Assembly (NCBI RefSeq): GCF_003324485.1
Contig: NZ_QODK01000005.1
Coordinates: 62,001-126,000 of the forward strand
Source: Cohaesibacter intestini
GTDB lineage: Bacteria; Pseudomonadota; Alphaproteobacteria; Rhizobiales; Cohaesibacteraceae
DNA length: 64,000 bases
Direction of reading: 5' to 3'
The notes beneath the pieces were generated by a model. The model saw only the letters and a program-made list of their open reading frames with translations, was not told where the DNA came from and did not search any database. Shown here in pieces: positions 17,730 through 26,778 of the stretch (the first letter of the stretch is position 1; each line of letters starts with the position of its first letter). The translations under genes were made by a program, and so were the position numbers.

Positions 17730-18392
17730 TCACCCGACAAGCTTACGCGCAATGTCTCTTGCACAAGCGTGGGCTGAAGCGACAGATGCTTTGTGGCGTT
17801 CGTCCGCAAATTCCTGATATTCCGCTGCCGCCTCAAACATCTCTTCGGCCCCCAGATATTTGCGCAGGGTGTCAATATGGTTGGACAAATGCCCCGACCC
17901 GTGCCGAATGCCTCCCTTTTCAAATCCGAACTCCCCGGCTGAGGTCAGCAGCACCAGCGTCTTGCCCGAAAAGACAGGTTCGAGCGGAAAATCGCCGCGC
18001 GCCAGATCAAACGTAAAGGTCTTGTTGACCCGAACAACCTGATCAAACCAGGCTTTCAGTGCCGCCGGCATGCCATAATTATACATCGGCGAGGAAATCA
18101 GCAGAATATCAGCGCGATCAATCTCGTCGATCAGTCTGTCCGAGAGGCTCACCAAGGCTCGTTGTGCATCTGTGCGCTTTTCTTCTGGGGTAAAAACGGA
18201 GGCGATCCAGTCGTTGGAAATGAAGTCCGGAGGATTCATGCCAACATCACGCAGGATTATCTCAACGTCTGGCTCAACCCTTTTCCATTCCTCGACAAAG
18301 CCATCAGCAAGGGAACGGGATATGGAGTTATAGGCTTCAACACTATTGTCAGTGCGACGCACACTGGCGTCTATTCTCAAGATTGTGGTCAT
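17730..18392 (-). CDS. FMN-dependent NADH:quinone/azo reductase (AzoR family)
   Basis: This is a 220-residue flavodoxin-like protein. The family signature is the FMN-binding segment ISSPMYNYGMPAALKAWFD near residues 99-117, followed by VRVNKTFTF and SAGEFGF. AzoR enzymes reduce quinones and azo compounds with NADH through FMN in the cytoplasm and are often induced by electrophile stress. It lies 182 bases after a LysR regulator on the same strand, so that regulator may control it. Confidence is high for the family; the natural substrate is unknown. Confidence 0.9.
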   Translation of the reverse strand: MTTILRIDASVRRTDNSVEAYNSISRSLADGFVEEWKRVEPDVEIILRDVGMNPPDFISNDWIASVFTPEEKRTDAQRALVSLSDRLIDEIDRADILLISSPMYNYGMPAALKAWFDQVVRVNKTFTFDLARGDFPLEPVFSGKTLVLLTSAGEFGFEKGGIRHGSGHLSNHIDTLRKYLGAEEMFEAAAEYQEFADERHKASVASAHACARDIARKLVG

Positions 18393-18574
18393 TGTCTCAC
18401 CTGTTCGAAATGAAATATTCTTCGTCAGGGTGAAGCAACCAGCAGGCTCTCACAAATGAAGAGATTTCTCGCTCAGCTGAATGAAACTCATCCGTCCGAT
18501 GGGGCTTTGGAGGATCATATGCTGGGCGTACGAAGTCTTGGATAGTGGCGACAATCCGGGGAGGAATGGCGGCA

Positions 18575-19528
18575 TTACGCGGTTTCTTGATTTTCAAAAA
18601 ATCTTTGACCAACGGTGCTATCGCGAAACGCATCGGCCTGATCCAGAAGCCATTCTCTGAACACACGCACCCGGGCACGATTTGCATGGGTTGCCGGACA
18701 AACCAGATAATAGCTTTTGTTGTCCAGAGCTGTATCAAAGGGAGCAACCAGCATGTCTCTTTCCAGAAAACGCGCAGCCGCCAGCAAACTGACCAAAGCC
18801 ACACCGTGGCCATCGCTGGCCGTCAAAAGGCAAATATGCTCCTCCGAATAGGTAACGTAAGGCTCCACGCTTGCGCCGGTCAGCCCGACAGCTTCGACCC
18901 AGTCTTGCCAACTTGGATCCACATCAGAAAATCCGCTCCACTGATATTCGATCAGCCGGGACGTCAAGAGATCCTCTGGAGCGGTCAGCGATGGTGCTTT
19001 TTCCGGACTGCAGACGGGTGCGACCCGGTCATTCAAAACCCACGCCACATGACAGTCGGGATAGTCCCCATACCCATAGCGAATAGCGACATCGACACCG
19101 CCTGATTTGAAGTCCACCAGCGCATCACTGGACAAGAGCCTGACCGAAATGCCCGGATATTTCTCGTAAAAATCGCGCAGCCTCGGACTAAGCCAATTGG
19201 CAGCAAAGGATCCCGTCGTTGAAATGGTCAAAGACCCTTCGAGCACATCCTCTTCAAGCGCCAGAGAGGCTGCTTCGAAATTCTTGAATGCAGCAACAAT
19301 GTAAGGGGCATAATTGGCTCCGTCTTCGGTCAACTCCAAAGCTCGGGTCAGGCGGTGAAACAACCGAACACCAAGCTGCTCTTCAAGCGATTTGATTTGA
19401 TGAGAGATTGCAGTTGGTGTGACGCATAGCTCGTCAGCCGCATCTTTGAAGCTTAAGTGTCGACAAGCGGCCTCAAAGGCCTGAATGCTTTTCAAGGACG
19501 GTATCTTCGCCATTTTTCTGAAACCCAC
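18575..19528 (-). CDS. LysR-family transcriptional regulator (GcvA-like)
   Basis: This is a 317-residue LysR regulator. The N-terminal helix-turn-helix reads FEAACRHLSFKDAADEL..TPTAISHQIKSLEEQLG at about residues 18-52. The following LFHRLTRALELTEDG and effector domain (GSLTISTTGSFAANWLSPRL) resemble the GcvA subgroup. An alternative ATG at 19513 (MAKIPSLKS) is also plausible. The azoreductase gene lies downstream on the same strand, the likely but unproved target. The effector is unknown. Confidence 0.9.
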   Translation of the reverse strand: MGFRKMAKIPSLKSIQAFEAACRHLSFKDAADELCVTPTAISHQIKSLEEQLGVRLFHRLTRALELTEDGANYAPYIVAAFKNFEAASLALEEDVLEGSLTISTTGSFAANWLSPRLRDFYEKYPGISVRLLSSDALVDFKSGGVDVAIRYGYGDYPDCHVAWVLNDRVAPVCSPEKAPSLTAPEDLLTSRLIEYQWSGFSDVDPSWQDWVEAVGLTGASVEPYVTYSEEHICLLTASDGHGVALVSLLAAARFLERDMLVAPFDTALDNKSYYLVCPATHANRARVRVFREWLLDQADAFRDSTVGQRFFENQETA

Positions 19529-20047
19529 CCCTCTGACTGACCCGCACGGTTCGCCCTCTAGCCTACTATATTGCGTCCGCTTGCGTGGCTCAAATTTTCA
19601 GCCATGAGGTGACAATATCCAAAGTCAACAAGAAAGCCATTGCCTGACGGATGCATTGCCGTCACCAGATCCTTTGAAAAGCTCAACACTCCAACCAAGA
19701 AATAAAACACTGCAGGATCGAATGGCATAACCCAATCCAGTTCAGAACAGTCGAGCACAGTCCAGCCCGGCGGCATGAAGCAATCCGGACAAAATAGGGA
19801 TGCAACATACGAACAGCAGCCACAGCAATCCTCCGACGACGAAAAATCAAACACAATCGCTCAAAACAAAGTATTGCTTCGACATTCGAAATATAATTAT
19901 TTTTCAACCGCCGTAAAAAAATAAAAATTAAATAGAAATATTTGTCCAATACTATGTATTTACGATCTGTTAACCATATTATTCAAAAATATTTCTTGCA
20001 AAGTGCTAATTCAGACTGACATCCCCATACCTTCGAAAGAAATAGTC
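19529..20047. other. Intergenic region between lysR and the chemoreceptor gene
   Basis: This 519-base stretch separates a minus-strand LysR gene from a plus-strand chemoreceptor gene. The half next to lysR has a GTG-started, Cys-rich open frame (19558-19854, minus) that I do not accept as a gene. From about 19860 the sequence is strongly AT-rich, as expected for a promoter, and contains the CtrA-like box described separately. I see no RNA gene or mobile element. Confidence 0.6.
19959..19977 (+). promoter_or_regulatory. CtrA-like binding box upstream of the chemoreceptor gene
   Basis: TTTA (19959-19962), seven bases, then TTAACCAT (19970-19977) matches the alphaproteobacterial CtrA consensus TTAA-N7-TTAAC with one mismatch in the first half, and TTAACCAT equals the known half-site. 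It lies about 70 bases before the chemoreceptor ATG. CtrA controls flagellar and chemotaxis genes in many alphaproteobacteria. Confidence 0.5.
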
Positions 20048-22126
20048 ATGCGAACCCAAAACATGCAAAACCACACACCAAGCCCATCCAGTCAAGGAAT
20101 GGTTGCGCAACCCAATTTCCTGTCTCGCTTTATGATCGGGCAGAGAATCTATGGTGGTTTTTTGGTTCAAATCTTCTTGATGATCACAATATCATTGCTG
20201 GGCATCTTTGCCTTTCGCGATCAGGCAAGTCAGTTTGATGCCTATAGCGAGATGGCAACGGATGCCAATCTAGTTGACAACCTGAACACCGAGGTCATCA
20301 AGGCACAACTGGCTCAGAAGAACTATTCCTCCACCTCGGGAGACGCGGAAAAAGCGTCCTTCAATCAACAGATGAAAACGGTCCAGTCGCTGATGGACAA
20401 GGCGCAGAGTGCGATCAAAAATCCCGAACGGGTTGCTCATCTGAACGAGATTGCCGCATCTCTGGATAGCTACAAATCCGGCTTTGCAGAAGTGTCGGGT
20501 TTGATCAACCAGCGGAATGATCTCGTTTACAACACGCTTGGCCCCAAGGGACTGAAAATGCGTGAGAATTTGACATCTATCCGCGAAGGAGCCTTCAAGG
20601 CTGGCGATTTCGAGTCTGCAAGTTTTGCTGGTGATGCGCAAGAACATCTTCTTCTGGCACGCCTCTTCGTCATGAAGTTTCTTGACGATAACAGCAAGGA
20701 AGCGGCAAAGCGGGTGCAAACGGAACTGACCAATTTCAATCAGTCTCTTCAAGAGTTACGGCAATCACTCAACGATCCTCAAAGACGCAAACTTCAGCAA
20801 GACACATCGGTTCTGGCAGGAGAATATGAGGCGGCAGCAAAGGAACTGACCGCGGTGATCTTGAACCGCAATGCCATTCTGACCGGCAAACTGGACAAAA
20901 GCACAGATACAATCTTCTCTTCTGCTCTGGCGACATCCACCTCCGCAGACCGCGACGAGAAGCGCATACGTGAACAGGTCTATGCCAGCCTGACCAGCGC
21001 GGAATATCAATTGATGATCATCGCCGCCATTGCTGTTGCGGTTGGTGGCCTCTTTGCAATCGTCATCGCCCGTGGCATCACCAAACCCGTCAATGATCTG
21101 ACATCCTCCATGAAACGTCTGGCCAACGACGATATCGAGGGGGACATTCCGGGATACGGCAGACAGGATGAGATTGGCATGATGGCTGCGACGGTCGACG
21201 TCTTCAAGCAGAATATCATCAAGGCCAAACAGCTTGAAGCCGAGCAACAGGAGATGAAACGCAAGGCCGAAGAAGACAAACACAAACTCATGATGCAACT
21301 GGCAGACGAGTTCGAACAACAAGTCGGATCCATCGTTCAGGCCGTCTCGTCCAATTCTGTGGAGCTCAATGCCAGTGCCAAATCCATGACCGACATGAGC
21401 GAGCTGACCCTAGAGCAGGCGACACAGGTAGCAACCGCCTCGCAACAGACCACCAGCAGCGTCCAGACCATCGCCACAGCCACCGAGGAAATGACCAGCA
21501 CCATCGCGGAAATTGCCCAACAAGTCGCGACAGCATCCAAGTCGGCATCCGAAGCCGTCGCCAAGGTTGGCAGCACCAGTCAGCAAATGGCTGTTCTGTC
21601 CGAGACAGCATCAAACATCGGCAAGGTGGTCGAGATGATTTCAACCATTGCGGAACAAACCAACCTTCTTGCACTCAACGCAACGATCGAATCCGCAAGA
21701 GCAGGCGAGGCAGGCAAAGGATTTGCCGTCGTGGCGGGAGAAGTGAAGGCTCTGGCAGGTCAAACCGCCAAGGCCACCGAAGAAATTTCAGCCCAGATTT
21801 CTGAAGTGCAGAATGCGACCAGACAATCATCGGCTTCCATGGATGAAGTCAGCCATGTCATTCAGCATCTCAATGAGATCTCGGCTGCCATCGCAGCCGC
21901 CATGGAAGAGCAGAATGTCGCCATCAACGAGGTCTCGGGCAACATTCATCAGGCCGCTAAAGGCACCGAACTCGTCAACCAGAATATCTTCGAGGTGAAC
22001 AAGGCGTCGCAAGAGGCCGGCGGGGCATCCAGTCAGGTTCTCGCATCCTCAGAAGAGTTGGCTGAGCAATCGGAAATGCTAAGGGCAGAAGTAGACAAGT
22101 TCATCGAACAGGTTCGCGCGGCATAA
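20048..22126 (+). CDS. Methyl-accepting chemotaxis protein with HBM-like sensor domain
   Basis: This is a 692-residue transmembrane chemoreceptor. Transmembrane helix 1 is near residues 33-55 ([19 protein letters not shown]). A periplasmic all-helical domain of about 260 residues resembles the HBM four-helix sensors of McpS-type receptors. Transmembrane helix 2 is near 321-341, then HAMP ([19 protein letters not shown]) and a long signalling coiled coil with the conserved tip [19 protein letters not shown] near 535-555. No C-terminal NWETF-type tether is seen. The ATG at 20048 follows GAAAG; a GTG at 20003 would add 15 residues. HBM receptors often sense organic acids, but the ligand is unknown here. 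It stands alone, preceded by a CtrA-like box. Confidence 0.9.
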   Translation: MRTQNMQNHTPSPSSQGMVAQPNFLSRFMIGQRIYGGFLVQIFLMITISLLGIFAFRDQASQFDAYSEMATDANLVDNLNTEVIKAQLAQKNYSSTSGDAEKASFNQQMKTVQSLMDKAQSAIKNPERVAHLNEIAASLDSYKSGFAEVSGLINQRNDLVYNTLGPKGLKMRENLTSIREGAFKAGDFESASFAGDAQEHLLLARLFVMKFLDDNSKEAAKRVQTELTNFNQSLQELRQSLNDPQRRKLQQDTSVLAGEYEAAAKELTAVILNRNAILTGKLDKSTDTIFSSALATSTSADRDEKRIREQVYASLTSAEYQLMIIAAIAVAVGGLFAIVIARGITKPVNDLTSSMKRLANDDIEGDIPGYGRQDEIGMMAATVDVFKQNIIKAKQLEAEQQEMKRKAEEDKHKLMMQLADEFEQQVGSIVQAVSSNSVELNASAKSMTDMSELTLEQATQVATASQQTTSSVQTIATATEEMTSTIAEIAQQVATASKSASEAVAKVGSTSQQMAVLSETASNIGKVVEMISTIAEQTNLLALNATIESARAGEAGKGFAVVAGEVKALAGQTAKATEEISAQISEVQNATRQSSASMDEVSHVIQHLNEISAAIAAAMEEQNVAINEVSGNIHQAAKGTELVNQNIFEVNKASQEAGGASSQVLASSEELAEQSEMLRAEVDKFIEQVRAA

Positions 22127-22195
22127 CGATTTAAATCATGCCCTGCACCCAAGTCTCCAGCAATTCGAGGGAGGCACTGAAGGGTAAATCCGGCT

Positions 22196-22235
22196 CTATG
22201 CCGCCATCAGCATCAGGGCTGTCTTGGCGGCATAG
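22196..22235. terminator. Hairpin between convergent chemoreceptor and rhaD genes
   Basis: A perfect 11-bp inverted repeat, CTATGCCGCCA (22196-22206) / TGGCGGCATAG (22225-22235), has an 18-base loop and lies between convergent genes ending at 22126 and 22272. It is probably a bidirectional terminator or transcript-end stabiliser; T-tracts are weak. Confidence 0.55.
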
Positions 22236-22271
22236 GCATTTGACGTACAATTGCTCGGGTGCCCGGATCGG

Positions 22272-23114
22272 TCAGCCATCCAGAAGATCTGGCTGACAAA
22301 CCATAATCGACGCGAATTGTGCCGACAGGTCTTTAAGATCCTGAACGCTCAGCTGCTGCTTCGGGCCGCCAGCGGCCAGAACCTTGCGGTGAATGGAGGC
22401 CGCCTTCTCAATGGTTTCCACCAGAGCAAACACCTTGTCGGGATTTTCCTCCGAGACAAAGATACCGTGATGGCTCCATGAGATCACCCGGCTTTTCTCA
22501 AGCTCCGCAGTGGAGGCTTCGGCGATGGCCACCGTGCCGGGCACAAGAAACGGCACCACACGGACCCCGTCAGGAAAGATCACGACGCATTCCGGCATCT
22601 TGGTCCACAAGGCAAGCGACAAGGCGCGGCTGTCCAGCGGCTCAAGAAAGGACAACGCAATGAACTCAGGCAAATGGGAATGCAGAATGATCCGCTCTCT
22701 GTCCCCGGATTTTTTCTTGCGCACCGCATGAGCCACGAGATGGGTTGCAAATTCCGAGGTCGGTTTGGCCCCGGATGAAAAGCCCCAGACATGACGGTAG
22801 GCGGTCCCGCCCTCAACAATCTGGACAATGCCCAAAACCTGATTGGGGCGATCCAGCGCATGCCGGAAAAACTGGCCCGACCCGGTGACCAGAAAATATT
22901 CTCCGTCAAGCTCGGGTTCGTTGATCGGCGCGGCGACAGGCTCCCCGGGCTTGAGTTCAGGATAATGACGTGCAAGAATTTGCTCGATTTCACCTGTCGG
23001 CAGCCGCCAGGACAGATTACCGCCATTGGCTTCGTTCCAGCCATATTCCCAGCAGAGATGCAGCAGTCGGGCAGCTTCCTTCACGAAGGAAATGGTGTGG
23101 GTGAATGTATTCAC
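22272..23114 (-). CDS. rhaD: Rhamnulose-1-phosphate aldolase (E. coli RhaD type)
   Basis: This is a 280-residue class II zinc aldolase of the RhaD family, splitting L-rhamnulose-1-phosphate into dihydroxyacetone phosphate and L-lactaldehyde. Typical segments are WEYGWNEANGGNLSWRL near the start, EYFLVTGSGQFFRH, the zinc-ligand region IILHSHLPEFIALSF and VISWSHHGIFVSEENPDKVF. The start is a GTG at 23114, six to seven bases after AAGGAG; the ATG at 23159 would overlap rhaA by 35 bases. It is the last gene of the left rhamnose arm. It is unexpected because a fused aldolase/dehydrogenase is encoded upstream in the same arm. Confidence 0.9.
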   Translation of the reverse strand: MNTFTHTISFVKEAARLLHLCWEYGWNEANGGNLSWRLPTGEIEQILARHYPELKPGEPVAAPINEPELDGEYFLVTGSGQFFRHALDRPNQVLGIVQIVEGGTAYRHVWGFSSGAKPTSEFATHLVAHAVRKKKSGDRERIILHSHLPEFIALSFLEPLDSRALSLALWTKMPECVVIFPDGVRVVPFLVPGTVAIAEASTAELEKSRVISWSHHGIFVSEENPDKVFALVETIEKAASIHRKVLAAGGPKQQLSVQDLKDLSAQFASIMVCQPDLLDG

Positions 23115-23124
23115 GAAACGCTCC

Positions 23125-24372
23125 TTATCCGCGCGATGCGACACTGGCTTGATAGGCATTCAGATCCGAAATCAGAGCCGCCCCGACGGGCACATCCATC
23201 CGGCGACAGAATTCAGCCCAAACCGCAGAAAATGGCAGATCCTTCAGCTCCTCGGTCAAAAGCAGCCGCGTCGTAAAGTCAAGCGCTTCTTCGGCAGCCT
23301 TCAGAGGCTGTTGCGGCATCAGAAGCGCCCGGCACAGTGCCTTTTGCATGTTGCGCGTTCCGATGACCCAGGCCGCAGTCCGAGAAATGGTTGCATCGAA
23401 CCAGTCGAGCCCGATATGGGTGCGCCCCAACAGATCACCAAAAACAAGCTCCTGCGCCATGGCGAGAATATCGTCATTGAGCAGAATGACATGATCGCTG
23501 TCCCAGCGCATCGGACGCGAGACATGCAGCAGGATCTCGTCGACGGACAGGGAGACGGAGGACAGCTTGTCCGCCACATTCTCGGTTGGATGGAAATGCC
23601 CCATATCAAGGCACAGCACGGTCCCCTTGCGGATTGCATAGCCCAAATAGAATTCATGGCTGCCGATTGTGCAGGCCTCGACTCCAATGCCAAACAGTTT
23701 GGATTCGACCGCATCCAGCATTTGGGACTTGTCAAACGGCGTGGCCAGAATCGCGTCGAGCGATGCCTCCAGCCGCAGCCGCTCCTTGAGGCGATCCACC
23801 GGAATATCCTTGTAGCCATCAGGCACCCAGATATTGTTGACCGCTGCCGAGCCGAGTTTCTCGCCCATACGGGCCGCGATTTCGCGTGTCCGGCGCCCAT
23901 GCTCGATCCAGAAGTCACGAATGCCCTGATCCGGATGTGAGAGGGTCAGATTGTCATCCGCCTTGGCATGCGCAAAGAAGGTGGGATTGAAATCAAGCCC
24001 GATCCCCAAATCCTTAGCCCAGTCGACCCAGGACGTAAAATGGTGATACTCGATCTCGTCACGATCCGGTGTCTCTTCAGTGTCCATATAGCAGGCATGA
24101 AGATTAAGGCGGTGGGTGCCGGGAATATGCGCATAGGCAAAGTCCAGATCGGCCCGCAACTCGTCCGGCGTGCGGGCGCGACCGGGATGATTGCCCGTCG
24201 CCTGAATACCCCCACCGGACGTCCCGGTCTGCTTTTCAAACCCGACCACATCATCCCCCTGCCAGCAATGGACAGAGATTGGAATGGTGGCCAGCTGAGC
24301 GAGGGTTGCTTCGGTATCGACGCCCCAGTCGGCAAACTGGGATTTTGCTGCCTCATAGGAACCGGTTGTCAT
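23125..24372 (-). CDS. rhaA: L-rhamnose isomerase (E. coli RhaA type)
   Basis: This is a 415-residue isomerase converting L-rhamnose to L-rhamnulose. It follows E. coli RhaA closely: SVHCWQGDDVVGFE near the start, GGIQATGNHPGRARTPDELR, RLNLHACYMDTEE, VESKLFGIGVEACTIGSHEF, CLDMGHFHPTE, and LLHVSRPMRWDSDHV with metal-binding Glu, Asp and His. It is clearly not the Pseudomonas/rhizobial RhaI type. Its start is 119 bases downstream of the fused gene, and its end lies 11 bases before the rhaD GTG, so rhaA and rhaD form a tight pair as in enterobacteria. Confidence 0.95.
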   Translation of the reverse strand: MTTGSYEAAKSQFADWGVDTEATLAQLATIPISVHCWQGDDVVGFEKQTGTSGGGIQATGNHPGRARTPDELRADLDFAYAHIPGTHRLNLHACYMDTEETPDRDEIEYHHFTSWVDWAKDLGIGLDFNPTFFAHAKADDNLTLSHPDQGIRDFWIEHGRRTREIAARMGEKLGSAAVNNIWVPDGYKDIPVDRLKERLRLEASLDAILATPFDKSQMLDAVESKLFGIGVEACTIGSHEFYLGYAIRKGTVLCLDMGHFHPTENVADKLSSVSLSVDEILLHVSRPMRWDSDHVILLNDDILAMAQELVFGDLLGRTHIGLDWFDATISRTAAWVIGTRNMQKALCRALLMPQQPLKAAEEALDFTTRLLLTEELKDLPFSAVWAEFCRRMDVPVGAALISDLNAYQASVASRG

Positions 24373-24491
24373 ATTTCCTCCTTCGTGACGCGTCTTGCGC
24401 CCCGCGATCTTAAAGTGATGTATCTGATCCTGATAGGTGTGTCAGAGGACCGCCTGCCCCAGACTCGCCATTGGCTGCGCCAGCTTTGGGC

Positions 24492-26594
24492 TCAGCGTGT
24501 GAAGGCCTCCTTGTTGCCAGCGTCGACATTGATGATGTTCCCCGTCGACTTGGCCGAAATCTCGGATGCGAAGAAATAGGCTGCCTCGGCGATATCCTCA
24601 GGCAGAACCGAACGCTTCAGCATCGAGCGCTGACGATACATGTCTTCCAGCCCCTCTTTGTCAGTGCCATATGTCGAGGCGCGTTGCTCCAGCCACTCCC
24701 CTTCCCAGATCCGACTGCCGCGCAGCACCGCATCCGGATTGACCACATTCACCCGGATCCCGTCAGGCGCCCCTTCCAGCGCCAGACAGCGGGCGAGATG
24801 GATCTCGGATGCCTTGGCGGTGCAGTAGGCCGAGGCATTCGGGGATGCAGCAAGACCATTCTTCGAAGCAATGAACACAATGGAGCCGCCAATCGTCTGC
24901 GCCTTCATCAGTCTGAAGGCAGCCCGCGAAACGAGGAAATAACCAGTCGACAAGATCGACATATTCCGGTTCCACAAGTCGAGCGTGGTATCCTCGATCG
25001 GAGCCGAAGAGGCGATGCCTGCATTGGACACCAGAATATCAAGGCCACCATAGTGAAGGGCAACCTGCCCATAGGCCGCCTCGACCGCAGCCTCGCTGGT
25101 CACATCCATCACCACAGAGCGCACGACATCGGGCGAATAGCGCAAGGCCAGCTGCTCGGCGGTTGCCCGCACAGCCCCCTCATCGATATCGGCCAGAATG
25201 ACACAGGCCCCTTCCTGGAGATATCGCTCGGCCGTTGCGCTGCCAATGCCGCCAGCCCCGCCAGTCACAAGAGCGATCTTGCCCGCAAGGCTCTTGGGCT
25301 TTGGCATGCGCTGGAGTTTGGCCTCCTCAAGCAACCAATATTCAATATCGAAGGCTTCCTGCTCGGGCAAACCACAATAGGTCGAGACACTGGACGCGCC
25401 ACGCATGACATTGATGGCATTGACATAGAACTCACCGGAAATCCGGGCAGTTGCCTTGTCCTTGGCAAAGGTGATCATGCCAACACCGGGGACAAGATAG
25501 ACCACGGCATTGGGGTCCCGCAGCGCAGGACTGTCATCATGCTTGCAGCGCTCGTAATAGGCAGCATAGTCCTCGCGATAAGCGGATACGGAGCTCTCAA
25601 GTCCTGCAAGAGCGGCCTCCAGATCAGGAGCGGCCGGATCAAAATCCACGATCAACGGCTTGATCTTGGTTCTGAGAAAATGATCGGGACAACTCGTACC
25701 CAATGCCGCAAGTTGCGGCATCTGGTTGGCACAGACGAAGTCCAGCACAGCCTCACCATCATCGAAATGCCCGACCATTGGCTGCTTGCCACTGACCATG
25801 CCACGAATGGCAGGCATCAGGCGCCCCGCCACCACCTTGCGCTCATTGGCAGACAGGGGCTGATGCCGGGCTCCCCCAAAGGCCGGTGTGGCGGCGGTTT
25901 CCTTTGCAAACCAGTCGATGGCCCGGTTGATCATCTCGACGGTGGTCTCATAACAGGTCTTGGCATCATCGGCCCAGGTGAACAGGCCGTGACTTTCCAG
26001 CACCACCCCTTTGGCATCGGGATTTTCAAGGCAAAATTTTTCCAACCACAGCCCCAGCTCATAGCCGGGACGTTTCCATGGCAGCCAGCCGATCTCATCG
26101 CCGTAGATCTTGCGGGTGATCTCGCGACTGTCAGCCGTGGCCGCAATGGCAATCACCGCATCAGGATGCATATGGTCGACATGCTTTTTGGGTACATAGG
26201 CATGAAGGGGGGTATCAATCGAGGCGGCGCGGGGATTGAGATTGAAGGTGCAATGCGGCAGGTAGCCGACCATTTCATCTTCAAACTCGGGGCCGCGATA
26301 CAGCCCCTTGAGGGCATGGAGTTTCTCCATATAGAGCGTGGCGAAACCATCCATCTTGATGGTGCCGACATCCCCTCCCGAACCCTTGACCCAGAGAATT
26401 TCCACCGCTTCGCCGGTCAGTGGATCGGTCTCGATCACTTTGGCCGATGTGTTGCCGCCGCCATAATTGGTAATGCGTTTGTCCGAGCCGAGAAGGTTGG
26501 AGCGGTAAAGCAAAAGCTCGGATTGGGTCATCCCGGATGCAGCCGCCTCCTCCCATTGGAGCGTCAGCCGCAGATCATCATTGTTGTTAGGCAT
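24492..26594 (-). CDS. Bifunctional rhamnulose-1-phosphate aldolase / lactaldehyde dehydrogenase-type SDR
   Basis: This is a 700-residue fusion. Residues 1 to about 420 are a class II aldolase domain (NYGGGNTSAKV, VLWVKGSGGDVGT-like segment, HTHMHPD-like VDHMHPDAVIA, VLESHGLFTW). From about 430 an SDR domain follows with ALVTGGAGGIGSA near 440 and active-site YCTAKAS near 590. Such fusions serve rhamnose use in rhizobia and Bacillus, joining aldol cleavage with lactaldehyde oxidation. The ATG at 26594 follows GGGAGGA; upstream codons to 26669 lie in the operator region. It is the first gene of the left arm, divergent from rhaR. A second, stand-alone aldolase lies downstream. Confidence 0.93.
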   Translation of the reverse strand: MPNNNDDLRLTLQWEEAAASGMTQSELLLYRSNLLGSDKRITNYGGGNTSAKVIETDPLTGEAVEILWVKGSGGDVGTIKMDGFATLYMEKLHALKGLYRGPEFEDEMVGYLPHCTFNLNPRAASIDTPLHAYVPKKHVDHMHPDAVIAIAATADSREITRKIYGDEIGWLPWKRPGYELGLWLEKFCLENPDAKGVVLESHGLFTWADDAKTCYETTVEMINRAIDWFAKETAATPAFGGARHQPLSANERKVVAGRLMPAIRGMVSGKQPMVGHFDDGEAVLDFVCANQMPQLAALGTSCPDHFLRTKIKPLIVDFDPAAPDLEAALAGLESSVSAYREDYAAYYERCKHDDSPALRDPNAVVYLVPGVGMITFAKDKATARISGEFYVNAINVMRGASSVSTYCGLPEQEAFDIEYWLLEEAKLQRMPKPKSLAGKIALVTGGAGGIGSATAERYLQEGACVILADIDEGAVRATAEQLALRYSPDVVRSVVMDVTSEAAVEAAYGQVALHYGGLDILVSNAGIASSAPIEDTTLDLWNRNMSILSTGYFLVSRAAFRLMKAQTIGGSIVFIASKNGLAASPNASAYCTAKASEIHLARCLALEGAPDGIRVNVVNPDAVLRGSRIWEGEWLEQRASTYGTDKEGLEDMYRQRSMLKRSVLPEDIAEAAYFFASEISAKSTGNIINVDAGNKEAFTR

Positions 26595-26657
26595 GTCATC
26601 CTCCCTTGACGGCCATTCAGCCAGATGCTTTTTCGCATCGACTTTGCTTTGCGCAAG

Positions 26658-26742
26658 AATCATTGTCAATCAAAAACGATCATATACACTCGAAGATGAT
26701 CAGATGAAGCCCATTTTCCAATATTTTTGATTGACAATGATT
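26658..26742. promoter_or_regulatory. Rhamnose divergent operator: 19-bp perfect inverted repeat
   Basis: AATCATTGTCAATCAAAAA (26658-26676) and its exact complement TTTTTGATTGACAATGATT (26724-26742) lie 66 bases apart, centre to centre, between the divergent rhamnose arms. Each arm holds the small palindrome ATTGNCAAT and a TTGACA that could serve as a -35 hexamer facing its own arm. A further TTGACAATCA is at 26758-26767. This fits two RhaR binding sites controlling both directions. Confidence 0.75.
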
Positions 26743-26778
26743 GTTTTAGGTGAAAAGTTGACAATCAGGGAGAGAAAA

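Noticed and set aside
19558-19854. A GTG-started Cys-rich frame of 98 residues upstream of lysR
   Set aside because: No ribosome binding site is evident, the composition is odd, and no domain or repeat is visible. It may be real, but I cannot support it.
24471-26609. A 712-codon open frame on the plus strand opposite the fused aldolase/dehydrogenase gene
   Set aside because: It mirrors the codon positions of a well-supported gene, has no recognisable domain, and such long antisense frames are common in GC-biased coding DNA.
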